In this document: positions 1-11,300 of the stretch, piece by piece
How positions within the stretch are numbered: the first letter of the stretch is position 1
How the letters are laid out: each line of letters begins with the position of its first letter
Source: Ailanthus altissimus
Lineage: Eukaryota; Streptophyta; Magnoliopsida; Sapindales; Simaroubaceae
Assembly (NCBI GenBank): GCA_946807835.1
Contig: OX327694.1
Coordinates: forward strand, 7,700,001 to 7,764,000
Reading direction: 5' to 3'
DNA length: 64,000 nt
Notes under the pieces: generated by a model
Database searches by the model: none
Seen by the model: only the letters and a program-made list of their open reading frames with translations
What the model was told of the DNA's origin: nothing
Made by a program: the position numbers and the translations under genes

Positions 1-187
1 AAATATTTTTCTTCTCTTGATAAAGGATATGGATTTAAATAGCGACTTTTATGCTTTCAAGAAAAATGGAGATATATGTCTAGTAGATAGTGTGACAATA
101 TATACAATCCTCAAAATAGAAAGTTATTCTCATATTTGACATTAGTTGAAGCTAAGGTGAATACTATATCAAGCTCTGTAGAATTGG

Positions 188-1047
188 TTGAAGGTTTGGA
201 AGAGCTATGATTTTATTAAAAAATGCACAAAATTAAGCATCCATGATGCCTTGTATTCACTTAGGGCAAAAAGTTCCCTACTTAACTACAAAGATATTCG
301 TTGTAGTGATTTTCATAGAGAGACTAGAAATGATAATAATGTGGAATATCTTTACATTACTTCTAAAATTTATAAACAAAAGAAAATATTGGAGAAGCTT
401 TTAGCTTTCTTATATGGTTAAAATTATATGACAATCAGAGCATTCGAGAGCTACGTAATTATGAATAAGAAGCAAAAGGAACCAAGGACTTTTGTGCTTT
501 TGCATAACCATCCTGACCATCTTGGATCAACAATGATACGAAGAATTATTGAAAATTCTCATGAAAACCCATTAAAGAGTATAAAGATTCTATTATACAA
601 TGAGAGTATTTGCACTACTTGTTCAAAAGGTAAATTGGTGGTTAGACTATCTCATTCTTAAATTGACTTTGAATCTCCATAGTTTTTTTCAGAGAATTCA
701 GAGAGATTTACGAACTAATTCACTTACCAAGTAGAACTTTTCACTATTTCTTAGTTGTGATTGGTGCATCTGTATAATGGTTGCATGTTTGTTAGTTATT
801 TACACATAATGTTGCTTTTACTATATTGTTGGTATAAATTATCAGATTACGTGCATAGTTTCCAAATTATCCAATCAAGACCTTATGTCTTGATAATGCT
901 GGTGAGTTCACTTTCAAGACCTTTAATGACTACTGTTGTCAGTGAGAATTGATATAGAACATCTAGTGTCATATGTTCATACTCAAAATAAGTTGGCATA
1001 ATCATTCATTAAGAGACTTCATATAATTATAAGAACTTTGCTACTAT
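188..1047 (+). pseudogene. Copia GAG-pre-integrase and integrase core remnant
   Basis: The frame at 428-661 reads through a decayed GAG-pre-integrase domain: LHNHPDHLGSTMIRRIIENS and further on CTTCSKGKLVVR, where the family normally has WHDRLGHPG and C-x2-C-x-GK. The zinc-binding H and C positions are partly kept. The region 661-1047 continues as integrase; DNAGEF-like sequence is recognisable near 890-920 in shifted frames, followed by HTQN-like sequence near 980. Stops and at least three frame changes separate the pieces. The frame at 188-421 is the preceding protease-to-pre-integrase linker. This is a fragment of the outer element, not a gene. Confidence 0.75.
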
Positions 1048-1052
1048 ATACT

Positions 1053-1238
1053 TGTTACAGAATTTAAAGAGATTATATTTCACTATTGCACTAACTTATA
1101 CAAGAGTGGCCTTCATATAGGCTTTATATCTTTAATCAATATAGAAATCTATAAACATAATTATTATGATCAAAATAAGAAAACCTAATACAAATAAGAC
1201 TAATTTAAATTATAAAGCTAATAAAACTATTTTCTACA
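1053..1238 (-). repeat. 3' LTR of nested copia element
   Basis: The 186-bp LTR begins TG and ends CA on both strands. It aligns with 5660-5843, for example the shared tract ending taaagctaataaaactattt. Differences between the two copies are frequent, so the insertion is old. The sequence just inside (1239-1260, read on the - strand) is a purine-rich GCAGAGAAG tract that fits a polypurine tract. Confidence 0.85.
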
Positions 1239-3250
1239 CTTCTCTGCAAGCTGGTTTGAAGATAGTTATCATTCCCAATTTGCTAACACATGATTGGAAA
1301 ATAGGTCTTGACAGCCCTTTAATAAGAATATCTATCAAATTCATTGCTAGAGATAAATAAAATGCAAATCTCTCCGCTTTTAATCTTTTCTTTGATAAAA
1401 TATTATCAACTTCAATATATTTAGTCCTATCATGATGAATAAGATTGTGAGCAATGTCACAGTAGAGCTTTATTATCATAGTAGAGATTTATCATACTAG
1501 TTTCAGTAACTTCTAGTTCTTTTAGCAATGTCCTTAATCATATTTCATATATTCCTTGATCCATTGAGTTGAAATTGGCTTCAACATTTGATCTAGCTAC
1601 TACGGATTTTTTTTACTTCTCTAAGTAAACAAATTTTCTCTAACAAATGTGCAATACCCAGATGTAAACCTTTTGTCATTTATAGAACTAGCCTAATCAA
1701 CATCTATATAAGCTTCTACTTATAGATGATAATTCTTTGAGAAAGAGTAGACCTTTGCCAAATAGTATTTTAAATATCTTAGAATTTTTAGAAAAGATTC
1801 CATGTGAACTTTACAACAAAAATGGATAAACTTAGCTCACCAGACTTATAGCAAACGCAATATCAGGTCTAGTATGAGACGAATATATTAGTTTACCAAT
1901 CAATCTATGATATTGACCCCTATCAACTGCATCACTTTTAATATCAGCTCCTAAATTATGATTAGGATCAATTGGTGTATCTTTTAGTTTATAGCCTAAT
2001 ATACCTATTTCTTGGACGAGATCTAAAACATACTTTCTTTAAGAAATTAATATTCCTTTCCTTGACCTTACCACTTCAATTCCCAAGAAATATCTCAAAG
2101 CTTCTAGATCTTTAATTTTAAATTCTTTGGCCAACATTTCTTTAAGTCTTCTTATCTCATTAACATTGTTTTTGTGACAATGATATCATTGACATAGACA
2201 ACCAAAACAATAATTTTTCTATTTTCATTGTGTTTGAAGAATATAGTATGATCACTTTGGCTTTGGGTATATTTACATTGGTGAACTACTTTAGGAAACT
2301 TTCAAAACAAGCTTAAGGTGACTACTTTAATCCATACAAGAACTTCTTTAACTTACATACTTTCTTTCTACTGAAGGCATCTTCAAATCTAAGAGGAACC
2401 TCTATGTACATTTCTTCGTTAAGATCTCCATGAAGAAAGACTTTTTTTTTTTACATTAAGTTATTCAATGTACCAATCTAGATTTGTTACAAGAGAAAGA
2501 AGAACTCTGATTGAGTTTATCTTTGTTACTGGAGTAAAAGTTTCTTAGTAGTCAACCCTATAAGTTTGTGTGAGTCCCTTTGTTATAAGTCTAGCTCTAC
2601 ATCTTTCAAATGTCACACTAGCTTTACATTTAACTATGAAAACCTATTTGCATCTTACTGGTTTTCTTTTCAAGTGGAATATCAATAAGTTCTCATTTCT
2701 TACTCTTTTGAAAAGCTTACATTAAACATATTATTTTCACATTGGAACTATAAGAGATTCTTGTATGTTTCTTGGAAGAGAATAAAAAAATGACAAGTTA
2801 GTAGTAAAGGCTTTAAAAGAAGAAGATAACCTATCATAGGAAACAAAATTTGAAATTAGATGCAAAGTACAAGATCTAACTCCTTTTTAATGAGCAATTG
2901 GGATATCAAGATTTGAAAATTCAATTGAAATAAGATTTTTGAAAACATTAGATTCTGAAGGATTATGTTTGTTTATTAAACTTTCTACACTTGATTAAAA
3001 AGACTTGTGAGTTTGAGAAGATTGTCCCTTACTTCTTCTTGAGTAAACTTTTAGTGTATGGTGTTTTTCTAGCTCACATTCAAGTAGAGCCATAGAATTT
3101 AGGGGTGAAGGCTAAAAGTCTCAGGAGAAAGAAAAGATATTTCACAACTTTGATCAAAAGTATTAGATGGAATAAAGGATGGAGGAGCTTCAAGAGACTT
3201 AGAAGATTCATAGATATTAGGCAAGTAATTTTAAGTAACTCAAAAGATTT
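1239..3250 (-). pseudogene. Reverse transcriptase and RNase H of nested copia element (broken)
   Basis: On the - strand, RNase H is clear. Near 1650-1700 there is sequence matching ASSINDKRFTSGYCTFV, and 1234-1479 ends with a frame containing DRTKYIEVDN, LIDILIKGLSRPIFQS and KLGMI, the usual C-terminus of this copia group. The RT catalytic box at about 2177-2205 reads YVNDI instead of YVDDI, so one of the two catalytic aspartates is lost. Stops and frameshifts are scattered through the rest. No functional polymerase can be made from it. Confidence 0.8.
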
Positions 3251-4280
3251 GAGAGTATTAGGTAGATATTAGGCAGGTAATTTTAGGCAGGTAATCTTCA
3301 TTATATTTATTTCCTATTTGAAGAAAAGTTTTAGTTAAGAAAGAAGTATTTGTTTTGAAAAATATAACATTCATAGGCACAAAAGTTCTTTTTGTAAGAG
3401 GATAATACTTGTAACCTTTTTGTGTAGGAGAATACCCTAGAAAAATACACCTAATGGTCTTAGGATCCAATTTCCTCTATTGTGATAAGGAATATGAACA
3501 CAGGCAACACAACCAAAAACTTTAGGAGAAAGTGAACAAAAAAGTTTTCATGATAGATATATAGCTTTTAGGGTGTCAAATGAAACTTTGAAATTCAAGA
3601 TCGTTGATGGCATTCTGTTAATAATTAGATAGTAGTAAGAACATCTTTACCCTAAAAATTTTAGGAAACCCCATGACAAACATTAGAGCTTTATCTACCT
3701 TAAGAGGGTGTTTATTTTTGTTTTTCTCTCAACGATCCTATTTTGTTTAGGTGTGTTCACAGAAGAATTCTAATATAAAATCCTCTGATCTATGAGATAT
3801 GAGCCAAGTGTTGAGAATAAATATTCTCTCCCATTATTTATTCGAAGAATTTAAAGATTAGTGTGAAATTAGGTTTTATTATTTGATGAAAAATCTATAA
3901 AAAAAAATTCATTGTTTTAGATTTTTCTTTGAATCCCAACTTAAACGAGCATGGTCATAAATAAATGTAATGAACCATCTAGCCTCAGAAATTTTATCAA
4001 CACGGGAAGGCCCTTATATATCACTATGAATAAGGGAAAAAGGTTGAGATGCTTTATATATTTGTGCAAGAAAATAAGCTTGAAGGCATTTAGATAATTC
4101 ACACTCTTCACATTAAAAATTATTGATATATTGATTTTTAAATAATGAAGGAAATAATTTTTGCAAATATAGGAAATTTATGCCAAATTTTAATTTCTTG
4201 AGTGGAGTTTGTAGTAGAAGAACTAAAGTGTATATATGATCGATTACCTAAACTAGTAGGTTCACTCTTAAAAGTAGTAA
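3251..4280 (-). pseudogene. Integrase of nested copia element (broken)
   Basis: The frame at 3258-3470 reads DPKTIRCIFLGYSPTQKGYK, the conserved C-terminal part of copia integrase (normally KCIFVGYSPTQKGYKCY). Upstream on the - strand, 3480-4250 keeps integrase-like pieces broken by stops, including sequence around 3700-3760 and the pre-integrase region near 4080-4130. It belongs to the element at 1053-5843. Confidence 0.7.
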
Positions 4281-4286
4281 AGTCCA

Positions 4287-5030
4287 TTACTCACCAATCA
4301 ACTTTCCTATGTGCAAGTTTTGGAACTCACAATAAGAAAAGTAAAATTTAGCAACACAATTAAGATCCTTGGTGATTTTTCTCATAGATAAGAGATTATC
4401 AGAGAGCTTTAGAACATGTAAAAGTGAGTTGAGTGAAAGATGTTTTGTGATAGGGATACTCAATTTTCCAACAATAGAGGACAAGGAACCATCAACAACT
4501 TTAACTTTCTCTTTACGTGAACAAGGTGTATAAGAAACATACAAATTAGAATAGCTATCCTATAATTTATGGCTTCAAAATTAATGATAAAGAATTACTC
4601 ATTAATTACCAAAGAGCTTTGGAACATGTAAAAGTAAAATGAGTGAAAGATTTTTTGTGATAGGGATACTCCCTTTTCCAGCAATAGAGGAGAAGGAACC
4701 ATCAACAACTTTAACTTTCTCTTTACGTGAACAAGGTGTATATGAAACATACAAATTAGAATGGTTGTTCCTATGATTTGTGGCTCCAGAATCAATTATT
4801 AAGAATTACTCATTAATTACCAGAGAGCTTTGGAATATGTAAAAGAGAGTTGAGTGAAATAATTTTTGTGATAAGGATACTTCCTTTTCCAGTAATAAAG
4901 AAGAAAGAACCATCAACAACTTTAACTTTCTCTTTATGTGAACAAAGTGTATAAGAAACATACAAATTAGAATGGTTGATCCTATGATTTGTGGCTCCAG
5001 AATCAATAATAAGAATTACTCAAAAAATAG
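4287..5030 (-). pseudogene. Protease region of nested copia element, partly triplicated
   Basis: The frame at 4287-4544 reads copia protease-to-pre-integrase sequence (for example VLKLSDNLLSMRKITKDLNC). In the correct frame of the next two copies the aspartic protease motif IIDSGATNH is seen, read on the - strand near 4780-4800 and 4990-5010. The block exists three times in tandem, and the 211-bp spacing shifts the frame at a junction. The third copy (4401-4610) has a degraded active-site end. A single, uninterrupted protease frame is therefore not possible. Confidence 0.75.
4401..5030. repeat. Three tandem copies of a ~210-bp protease-coding block
   Basis: The copies are 4401-4610, 4611-4821 and 4822 to about 5030. 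Each starts at agagagcttt (or aaagagcttt) and ends at an attactcattaatt-like tract. Periods are 210 and 211 bp. All three contain the tract around catcaacaactttaactttc. The copies differ by scattered substitutions, so the triplication is not recent. Confidence 0.9.
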
Positions 5031-5642
5031 GTAACATTAAAATTGGTTGAATCAACTAATGCACAAAAGGGTCAAGTATTATCAGTAGCCTAAACATTAG
5101 TGCTTGATTGACTCTAAATAGTTTGCAAAAGAACCCATAAGGTTTTAGTAGATACTAAAAAATGCCAAATAGTTTGAGATTTTAACAGATAACCCCTCAA
5201 CTAATTTCATTAAGTGCCTGATAATTTTAAAACTATGGTAGAAAGACCCCTGATTTAAAATTTGAAGCGGGAAAGGCTTGATATTACCACAATTACTTCT
5301 TAGACTAGTATATCAATGAGAAAGGATCTAAAATAGCTTAATGATGAACCTTCACTTGTAGGTGATACAATGGGTCAATGAAATAGTGAAAATCGATAAC
5401 TAGATTAACGGCTCTTCTTTCAAATAGTATTGGTGGTGTAGGAAACGATCGCAATGAATGGTGGCGCGTGAATCTTATGTATAGCTATCGATGATGTGTA
5501 TGTTTATTGTGTACGTCATAGTAATGTCCAAAACATTATTCATACACTGCTCTATTAAAAAAAATCATTGTTCATGTACTTTAAAAGCATTGCTCAAGTG
5601 CTCTTGTTAATGCAAGGAAAAAAAAACCTGCAAAATGACTAG
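5031..5642 (-). other. Leader of nested copia element with no recognisable gag
   Basis: Between the PBS and the protease block there are about 610 bp. On the - strand I see no gag-like frame, no zinc knuckle (C-x2-C-x4-H-x4-C) and no long open frame. Autonomous copia elements need roughly 1 kb for gag here, so gag seems deleted or replaced. Confidence 0.5.
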
Positions 5643-5659
5643 CTATGACTCTGATATCA
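5643..5659 (-). other. Primer-binding site (initiator Met-tRNA type) of nested copia element
   Basis: Read on the - strand, the bases directly after the 5' LTR are TGATATCAGAGTCATAG. Plant copia elements usually have TGGTATCAGAGC here, so this is a PBS with one G-to-A change. Confidence 0.8.
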
Positions 5660-5843
5660 TGCTAGAGAATTTGAAAATATTATATTTCACTTTAGAATTA
5701 ACTTATATTAAAGTGGCCTATATATAGGCTTATATCCCTAAATTATTTGGAAACCTATAAATATAAGATTATGATCTAAATAGGAAAAACTAATGCAAAT
5801 AAAACTAATTTAAGTTATAAAGCTAATAAGACTATTTTCTATA
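5660..5843 (-). repeat. 5' LTR of nested copia element
   Basis: This 184-bp LTR is the partner of 1053-1238. Its right end has TA where CA is expected, a single transition. Confidence 0.85.
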
Positions 5844-5848
5844 AAACT

Positions 5849-8275
5849 CAATTACCCACTTTAGCATAGGGTCATGCAATTTTTCATGTTGTAGCATTAA
5901 TACGCCTAAAGACAACTACTTATTATGAATATTCTCTATTTCAACTGGCGTTTCATTAACTTAATAAATCTCATCTATGTACTTTAAGTTGTATTCTACA
6001 AGTTCTAATGCACCTCCTTAGTACACTAAGATGAGACCTCAACATTATTTGAGAATTTATATGTATTTTGACTTAACATCTATTGTTAGATATTTGAAAC
6101 CCTTAATGGATGATTTGTTTACTGCACATTTTACAGATTGTTATTTTGAAGAGACACATTTTTCTCCGTTAAAAATGAAAAAAAAAACCACCTTCAAAAG
6201 ATAGGTATAAATTATGTTGAAAAGTAATCCATGTCTCATTTAGATCCTCGCACCATGCAAAGTAAAAATAAAGTGCAAAGTATATTTCATATGCAACAAA
6301 TTGCAAAGTAACTACTGATGCATTGCAAATGCATTAAAATTAATCAAGACATATGTGTTAGCTACCAATATACCAACTCAAGTAGTTGTTTCGAAGAAAA
6401 ACTTATTGAAATGACAGCTGTGAAAATAATTGTTTTAAAAAAAAATACATAATCATGATCCAATAATAAATTATTCTCGAGCTATAATTGAGAACGCTAT
6501 TGAAGAGTATAATGATCATGATATAATGAAAGTCCTACAAGTGGCTCAAGTATTAAAAGTGATTCAAGCTTCAAAAGAGGTTAAAAATAATGAAACAATC
6601 ATCAATAATATATTTGCATTTATAGTAGCTGCTAAAATCATAAATGATGATTCTGAACCATTGTATATTAATGAATGCAAACTGAGGTATGATTAGTCAA
6701 AAAGGAAAAAAAATAATTCAAAAAAATTTGACTTTTTAAACCAAACGTAAAGTATTCAGACCTGTGGTCCAAACATCAAATGGTGTCAAAATCGTTGGAT
6801 ATAAATGGATTTTTGTAGGAAAACATGATAAGAAAAATAAAATTATGAGATATAAAGTCAGATTTATTGCTTAAGGCTTTTCACAAACTAGGCACTAATT
6901 ATGAGGAAATTTATTCTCTTGTAATAGATGTCATTACATTTCGATTCTTGATCAATTTATCTGTATCAGAAAAACATGACATGTGTCTCATAGATATGGT
7001 GATAGCTTATTTATACGGTTCTCTTAATACTTATATTTATATGAAAATCCTTAAAGGATTTAGAATACCTAAAGCATTTCAATCACTACATCATAACTTA
7101 TATTTTATAACGTTACAAAAGAATTTATGTAGATTAAAAAATTTTGAACTCATGTGGTATAATCATCTTAATAAGTACTTGATGAAAAAAGAATATATTA
7201 ATGGCTCTATTTGCCCTTGTGTTGAATCGTCAAGAAGTTAGAATCTAGTTTTTTCATTATAGCAGTTTATATCGATGATATGAATCTAAGCGAAACTCTT
7301 AAAGAGCTCTATGAAACTGCTGAGTATTTTAAAAAAAATAAATTTCAGATAAAAAGTTTGAGGAAAACTAAATGTTGTCTTATGCTACAAATTGAGCATA
7401 GTATAAATGGAATATTTATCCATCAAACAAATTATGTTGAGAAAATTTTGAAATATTTCAATATAGATAAACTTTCCTATTAAGTGCCTTAATGTCCATT
7501 CAATCTCTTAATCCTAAAAGGGATCTATTTCATACTAAAGAGGGAGATAAAGAGATACTTGATTCATAAATACCCTATTTTAAGTGCAATTGGTGCTTTA
7601 TTATATTTAACATAGTGCACAAGATCAAATATAGAATTCTCAGTAAATTTATAGGTAAGGTTTAATTTTAAACTAACCAAAAAACACTAGAATGGTGTTA
7701 AACATAATTTTTTGTTATCTTCGTGGAACAATAGATTTGAGATTATATTATTCTAATAAGCTAACACAAAATTGAGATCCAATTAGATATGTTGATGCAA
7801 GTTTTTTATCTACTCCTTATAAATCCCACTTGTAGACGTGATGTTTTAACTTATAATGGTACAACAATCTCTTAGGGATTCTCGAAGCAAACTATTGTTG
7901 CAACCTTATCAAATTATACAGAAATTCTTACATAATTTGAAGCAAAATGTGTGTATAGCTACGAGTAATCATCAATCATATTTAAAAAAATGTGAATGAT
8001 CCTCCATTGTAAATACTCCAATAATTAAGATAATACTGTTTATATTGCTAAAATCATATGAGGATACATCAAAGAATGTGAGACTAAGTATATCTCACCA
8101 AAGTTCTTCTACACTCGTGAACTTCAAGAGAACAAGAAAATTAATGTTACATATACGCTTCATTTATAATTTTGTAGATTTAGTTACTAAAGCTTTGCCT
8201 ACATGCACTTTTGAAAGGATGGTGCATAACATTAGTATGCATCGTCTCAAGAAATTAATATACATAATTTAGAAA
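5849..8275 (+). pseudogene. Integrase end, reverse transcriptase and RNase H of outer copia element (broken)
   Basis: Sequence after the nested insertion resumes the integrase (GHAIFHVVALIRL-like, 5870-5910). RT follows: 6780-6880 encodes GYKWVFVRK-like sequence, 6867-7241 keeps ITFRFLINLSVSEKHDM and YLYGSLNTYIYMKILKGF, and 7265 onward keeps AVYIDDMNL, where the family has AVYVDDLNL. The frame at 7280-7483 continues with LMLQIEHSINGIFIHQTNY. RNase H ends at 8045-8275, in shifted frames, with SPKFFYTREL and LVTKALPT-like sequence. Many stops and frame changes are present. Confidence 0.8.
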
Positions 8276-8533
8276 GGGAGCTTTGAATTATGGGGAGTAT
8301 GATCTATAAAAAGAAGAAATTCTATAATTATTATGAATGTATAAGAATGGTACTTTTTTTAAACCAAGTTTTATTTCACTAAATTTTATTAGTAAAGAAT
8401 TTTAACAAGGTAATTATACAATAAATAGTATTTTACAGTTCATCAACTAATTTTATGTTTTTACTTGGGATTTTAACCCACCGGTTTTTCCTTAATAAGG
8501 ATAAATGTAATTATCATTAAGTGGTTAATATTT

Positions 8534-8700
8534 AAGGAGGGGGTGTTATAAAACACAGAGAAAACCAAGCTTTTAATTAAGAAACTAACAAAACTAAAGG
8601 GAAAACTAATAAGTTGAAGGCATTCTATATTTTTGTCTTTCTTATGCTTTAGTTATTTATCACATGGGAATGAATGAAGGAGTGGGCTTACTATGAATAG
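8534..8700 (+). repeat. Polypurine tract and start of 3' LTR of outer copia element
   Basis: The purine tract aaggaggggg (8534-8543) is followed by TGTTATAAAACAC, a plausible LTR start with the usual TG. The partner 5' LTR lies before the window, so the right boundary of the LTR cannot be placed; the end given here is a minimum. The ~270 bp upstream (8275-8533) is the usual noncoding tail after RNase H. Confidence 0.5.
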
Positions 8701-10447
8701 CATTCCATTGTAATGGAAATTGCAAATTGGAATGATTGAAAATTGGGGAAAAAGTTTATTGTATCCATTTAATTTGATTTAAGTATTTTAAATATTTCTC
8801 TAATTTTAAAATAGTTTGAAAGACTTTTGTTCATTAATATGTTTTATTTATTTTGACGGAATTTTTATTTAATAGTACAAAGTTATAGTTTTGTCTTTAT
8901 CTTTTCATTTTTTTTAGGAAAATATAAAAAATAAAAATAAAAATGACCGCCTTAGTCATTTCTTTAGTTTATTTTTTTAAAAAAATAGTTCTTTGATGAA
9001 GATGAGAATTAATATTAACTTTTGAAAATATAATAATTACCTTTTAATTGATATTCATTATTAAAAAATCTTTATCAAAAAACAAAAAATATTAACAAAC
9101 AAAGAGTTTTTAGACTATTTTAAAATTAAAAAGTGTTTAAAACACTTAAATCAAATTAAGAGAGACTAAGAGAGTTTAACAGTTCTTTTTTCTTGAAAAG
9201 TTTATTCCCAATATTATTCAAGTGCTCTATTTTAAATTGATTGTATTATTACTTTAAATTTTCAACAAAAATCTCATTTCTTTGTCTTCCAAAATCAGAA
9301 AGTCAAGGTCTGCCGACAGGATTTGATTTCAAAAATCAGGTATAAATATGGGTTGGGCTCTTATTTCCAACTACCAAAAACTCGGTTTTTGTTTAAACTC
9401 CCAATTTTTTTCAAGTAGTTTTAGTAAGACTAATTATAATCCATTCTCATGGCCAATAAGTGGCTAATTGTTGTTGCGTTACCTATCAATTTTTTTCCTT
9501 CGTTTCTTTCCCTAATAAAGTTTAGCTTAGCCAAAAGAAAGAAAGAAAGAAATAATCAAAGGAGGGGGCACGCCCGTTAATTTTATACTATAAATTAAAG
9601 AGTGATGCTGCATGAACATATTATTTTGTACTAAAAAAATTAAACAACTTAATGTGTTATATTGCATTGTAGATCATATAAATGACTTTCAAATATTTAA
9701 TCAATAAAAATGTTGATACTTATTCAATTTCTCCAACAACGTGCATGAAAACTAGTAGTTTGTGGTACAAATTACCTATGAATGTATATAGCAATTAAAT
9801 ATATTACACATTAATATCAGTTGAGATAATATCTTAGTTTTTAAAGTCACGTAAATAGATAGGTACAATGTCTTGCCGGGATTGTTTAAAATTTCAACGA
9901 AGTTTAAACATGATGAATGCTACAACAATGAGGCAATTTATTAGCTTTTGAACCAGCTCCTTCTCTGTCTCCACATTATGACAAAAATGTGGGCAAAGCA
10001 CGAAGAACAAAGCCCTAATTGATGATTAATCCTCGTAAATACATCAACGATTGGGCGTGTGAAAATCAGGAAGCATTCAATTGCTACATTAGTCAAGAAA
10101 ATGAGGTCTCAAAAACTATGTTCCACCATAAACATGTAAAATTCCCCTAATTTTCATATCATTGCAATGGAAGAAAGAAAAAAAAAAAGAATCAGCTCAT
10201 CTAACTATCAGTAAATGACCCAGCAGAAATGTGAACATTAACTAGATCTTTAACATTGTCACATTAACTCCTTAATAATGAGCTTCCATAATTTCTAATC
10301 CCTAACTTTAAAAAAATAAAAAGAAAAATTACAGAATCTAAGAAGTATAAGGTTAAAACTTTACCAAAATCTCATCTGCCCACAAAATTTCCAAAACCCC
10401 ATCAGCCTGAATTCCGCAGAATCAACCAACAAGAACCCAAAATTCAA
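8701..10447. other. Noncoding stretch, no gene seen
   Basis: AT-rich sequence, with a short AAAG microsatellite at about 9535-9552. It probably contains the end of the outer copia LTR at its left and the 3' untranslated region of the membrane-protein gene at its right (10190-10447). I see no convincing coding frame on either strand. Confidence 0.5.
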
Positions 10448-10999
10448 TCACTCATAATCACCATAATTTCTTCTAACAAGTGCAAAGTAGCCCAAAACAG
10501 CACATACAGCAGCCACAACATTGCCTTCCTTCAACAAAATCTTGAACACAAACCCTAAAATTTCTTTTGTAATCTTTCTCCCTTCGATCACCAAAGTTGT
10601 TCTTGGCTTTCCAAAGAAGGCCAACAGAACCACAACAGTGATCCATATGACCAAAGTGGCAGGCACAGCCACAGCCAGAGCCGCAACCATTGAGAGCAGC
10701 CCAAAAACTGCCCCAAGAAGCATTGATGCATACAGAGCAGGCCACCCAGAAGAACCAGAAGAAGAGGGTAGGGCTTGGAGTTTGTACCAAGAAAGTATTG
10801 ATTTTAGGAAATTCCAGGTGGAGGCCAACAAGATGGCGTATACTAGAACAAAGAGACATACCCAAGTTCTCCTTTTGCTCATAATTTTTATAAACAACTT
10901 GTACGATGATGATGATGATGAAGCAGCCGATACTGTTGTTCTTGTTGGGGGTAGTGGTGGTGATGCGGGTGATATTGGTTCTTGTTCTTGTTGTTCCAT
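10448..10999 (-). CDS. Conserved plant membrane protein of unknown function (183 aa)
   Basis: A single uninterrupted frame of 183 codons. The N-terminal 40 residues are rich in Gln, Pro and Ser and look unstructured. Residues 41-45 (SKRRT) are basic and precede a first membrane helix (about 46-66). A linker with Trp-Tyr and Ser-Gly runs follows. Two close hydrophobic helices lie at about 88-110 and 112-130, then a polar stretch (GKPRTTLVIEGRKITKEI), then a last hydrophobic segment (about 157-175) and a charged tail (RRNYGDYE). The start at 10999 is chosen because its context (acaacATGGA) fits plant initiation. The same frame stays open to 11188, but those 63 codons look like translated 5' leader. 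I recognise the sequence as a type widely conserved in plants but cannot name it. The function is unknown; endomembrane or plasma-membrane location is inferred only from hydrophobicity. An antisense frame over the same DNA is a shadow. Confidence 0.85.
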   Translation of the reverse strand: MEQQEQEPISPASPPLPPTRTTVSAASSSSSSYKLFIKIMSKRRTWVCLFVLVYAILLASTWNFLKSILSWYKLQALPSSSGSSGWPALYASMLLGAVFGLLSMVAALAVAVPATLVIWITVVVLLAFFGKPRTTLVIEGRKITKEILGFVFKILLKEGNVVAAVCAVLGYFALVRRNYGDYE

Positions 11000-11300
11000 G
11001 TTGTCTACAATTGAAACAATTTGAGAATTTTTCCTCTCTTTTTGAGTTTTTAGCTTCCTTTTTATTTTTGGGGATGATTTCTGGGTATACCCGACGGGAT
11101 GATGAGATGGTATAGATATTGTAAGATGGTTAAGTGAGGATGGAATATAATGAAGTGCGCGGGGGAAGCAACTTCTAAAGTTGGTCAAAAGAAGATTGTT
11201 AGTGTTTCAGACGGACAAGACAGACGAGTGAAGTCGGGGGCGATGCTGTTCGGTTTAAATAATAATAAATGCCCTAGAAAATCCAGGTCCTTGTCGAGAA
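11000..11300 (-). promoter_or_regulatory. 5' leader and presumed promoter of the membrane-protein gene
   Basis: Upstream of the start codon the - strand has a mixed purine/pyrimidine leader without an in-frame stop until beyond 11188. An AT-rich stretch at about 11240-11275 (read on the - strand it includes tttattattatttaaac) could act as a TATA region. No transcript start can be fixed from sequence alone. Confidence 0.35.

Larger units (their letters stand above)
1053..5843 (-). mobile_element. Nested Ty1/copia element, complete structure, decayed coding region
   Basis: Both ends carry a related LTR (1053-1238 and 5660-5843). A primer-binding site lies just inside the right LTR and a purine-rich tract just inside the left one, so the element reads right to left. 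The flanks are atact (1048-1052) and aaact (5844-5848), a 4/5 match to a 5-bp target duplication. The order on the - strand is leader, protease, integrase, reverse transcriptase and RNase H, as in Ty1/copia. Many stops are present. Length is 4.8 kb. It sits inside the integrase of an older copia element on the opposite strand. Confidence 0.85.
1..8543 (+). mobile_element. Outer Ty1/copia retrotransposon, 5' end outside window, split by a nested element
   Basis: Copia pol remnants run in order on the + strand: protease-side region (1-190), GAG-pre-integrase (188-661), integrase (662-1052), then after a 4.8 kb insertion the rest of integrase (5849-6250), reverse transcriptase (about 6480-7560) and RNase H (7700-8275). 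A polypurine tract follows at 8534-8543. The reading frame is broken by many stops and frameshifts throughout, so this is an old dead copy. The 5' LTR and gag lie outside the window. The two halves join naturally at the integrase sequence around AWGHAI, which shows they were one element before the insertion. Confidence 0.85.

Noticed and set aside
10473..10865. 130-codon - strand frame
   Set aside because: A shifted reading of the membrane-protein gene, rich in Cys and Trp, with no family features.
10521..11115. Three + strand frames of 64-167 codons
   Set aside because: Antisense to the 183-codon membrane-protein gene, which has the far more plausible composition and hydrophobic pattern.
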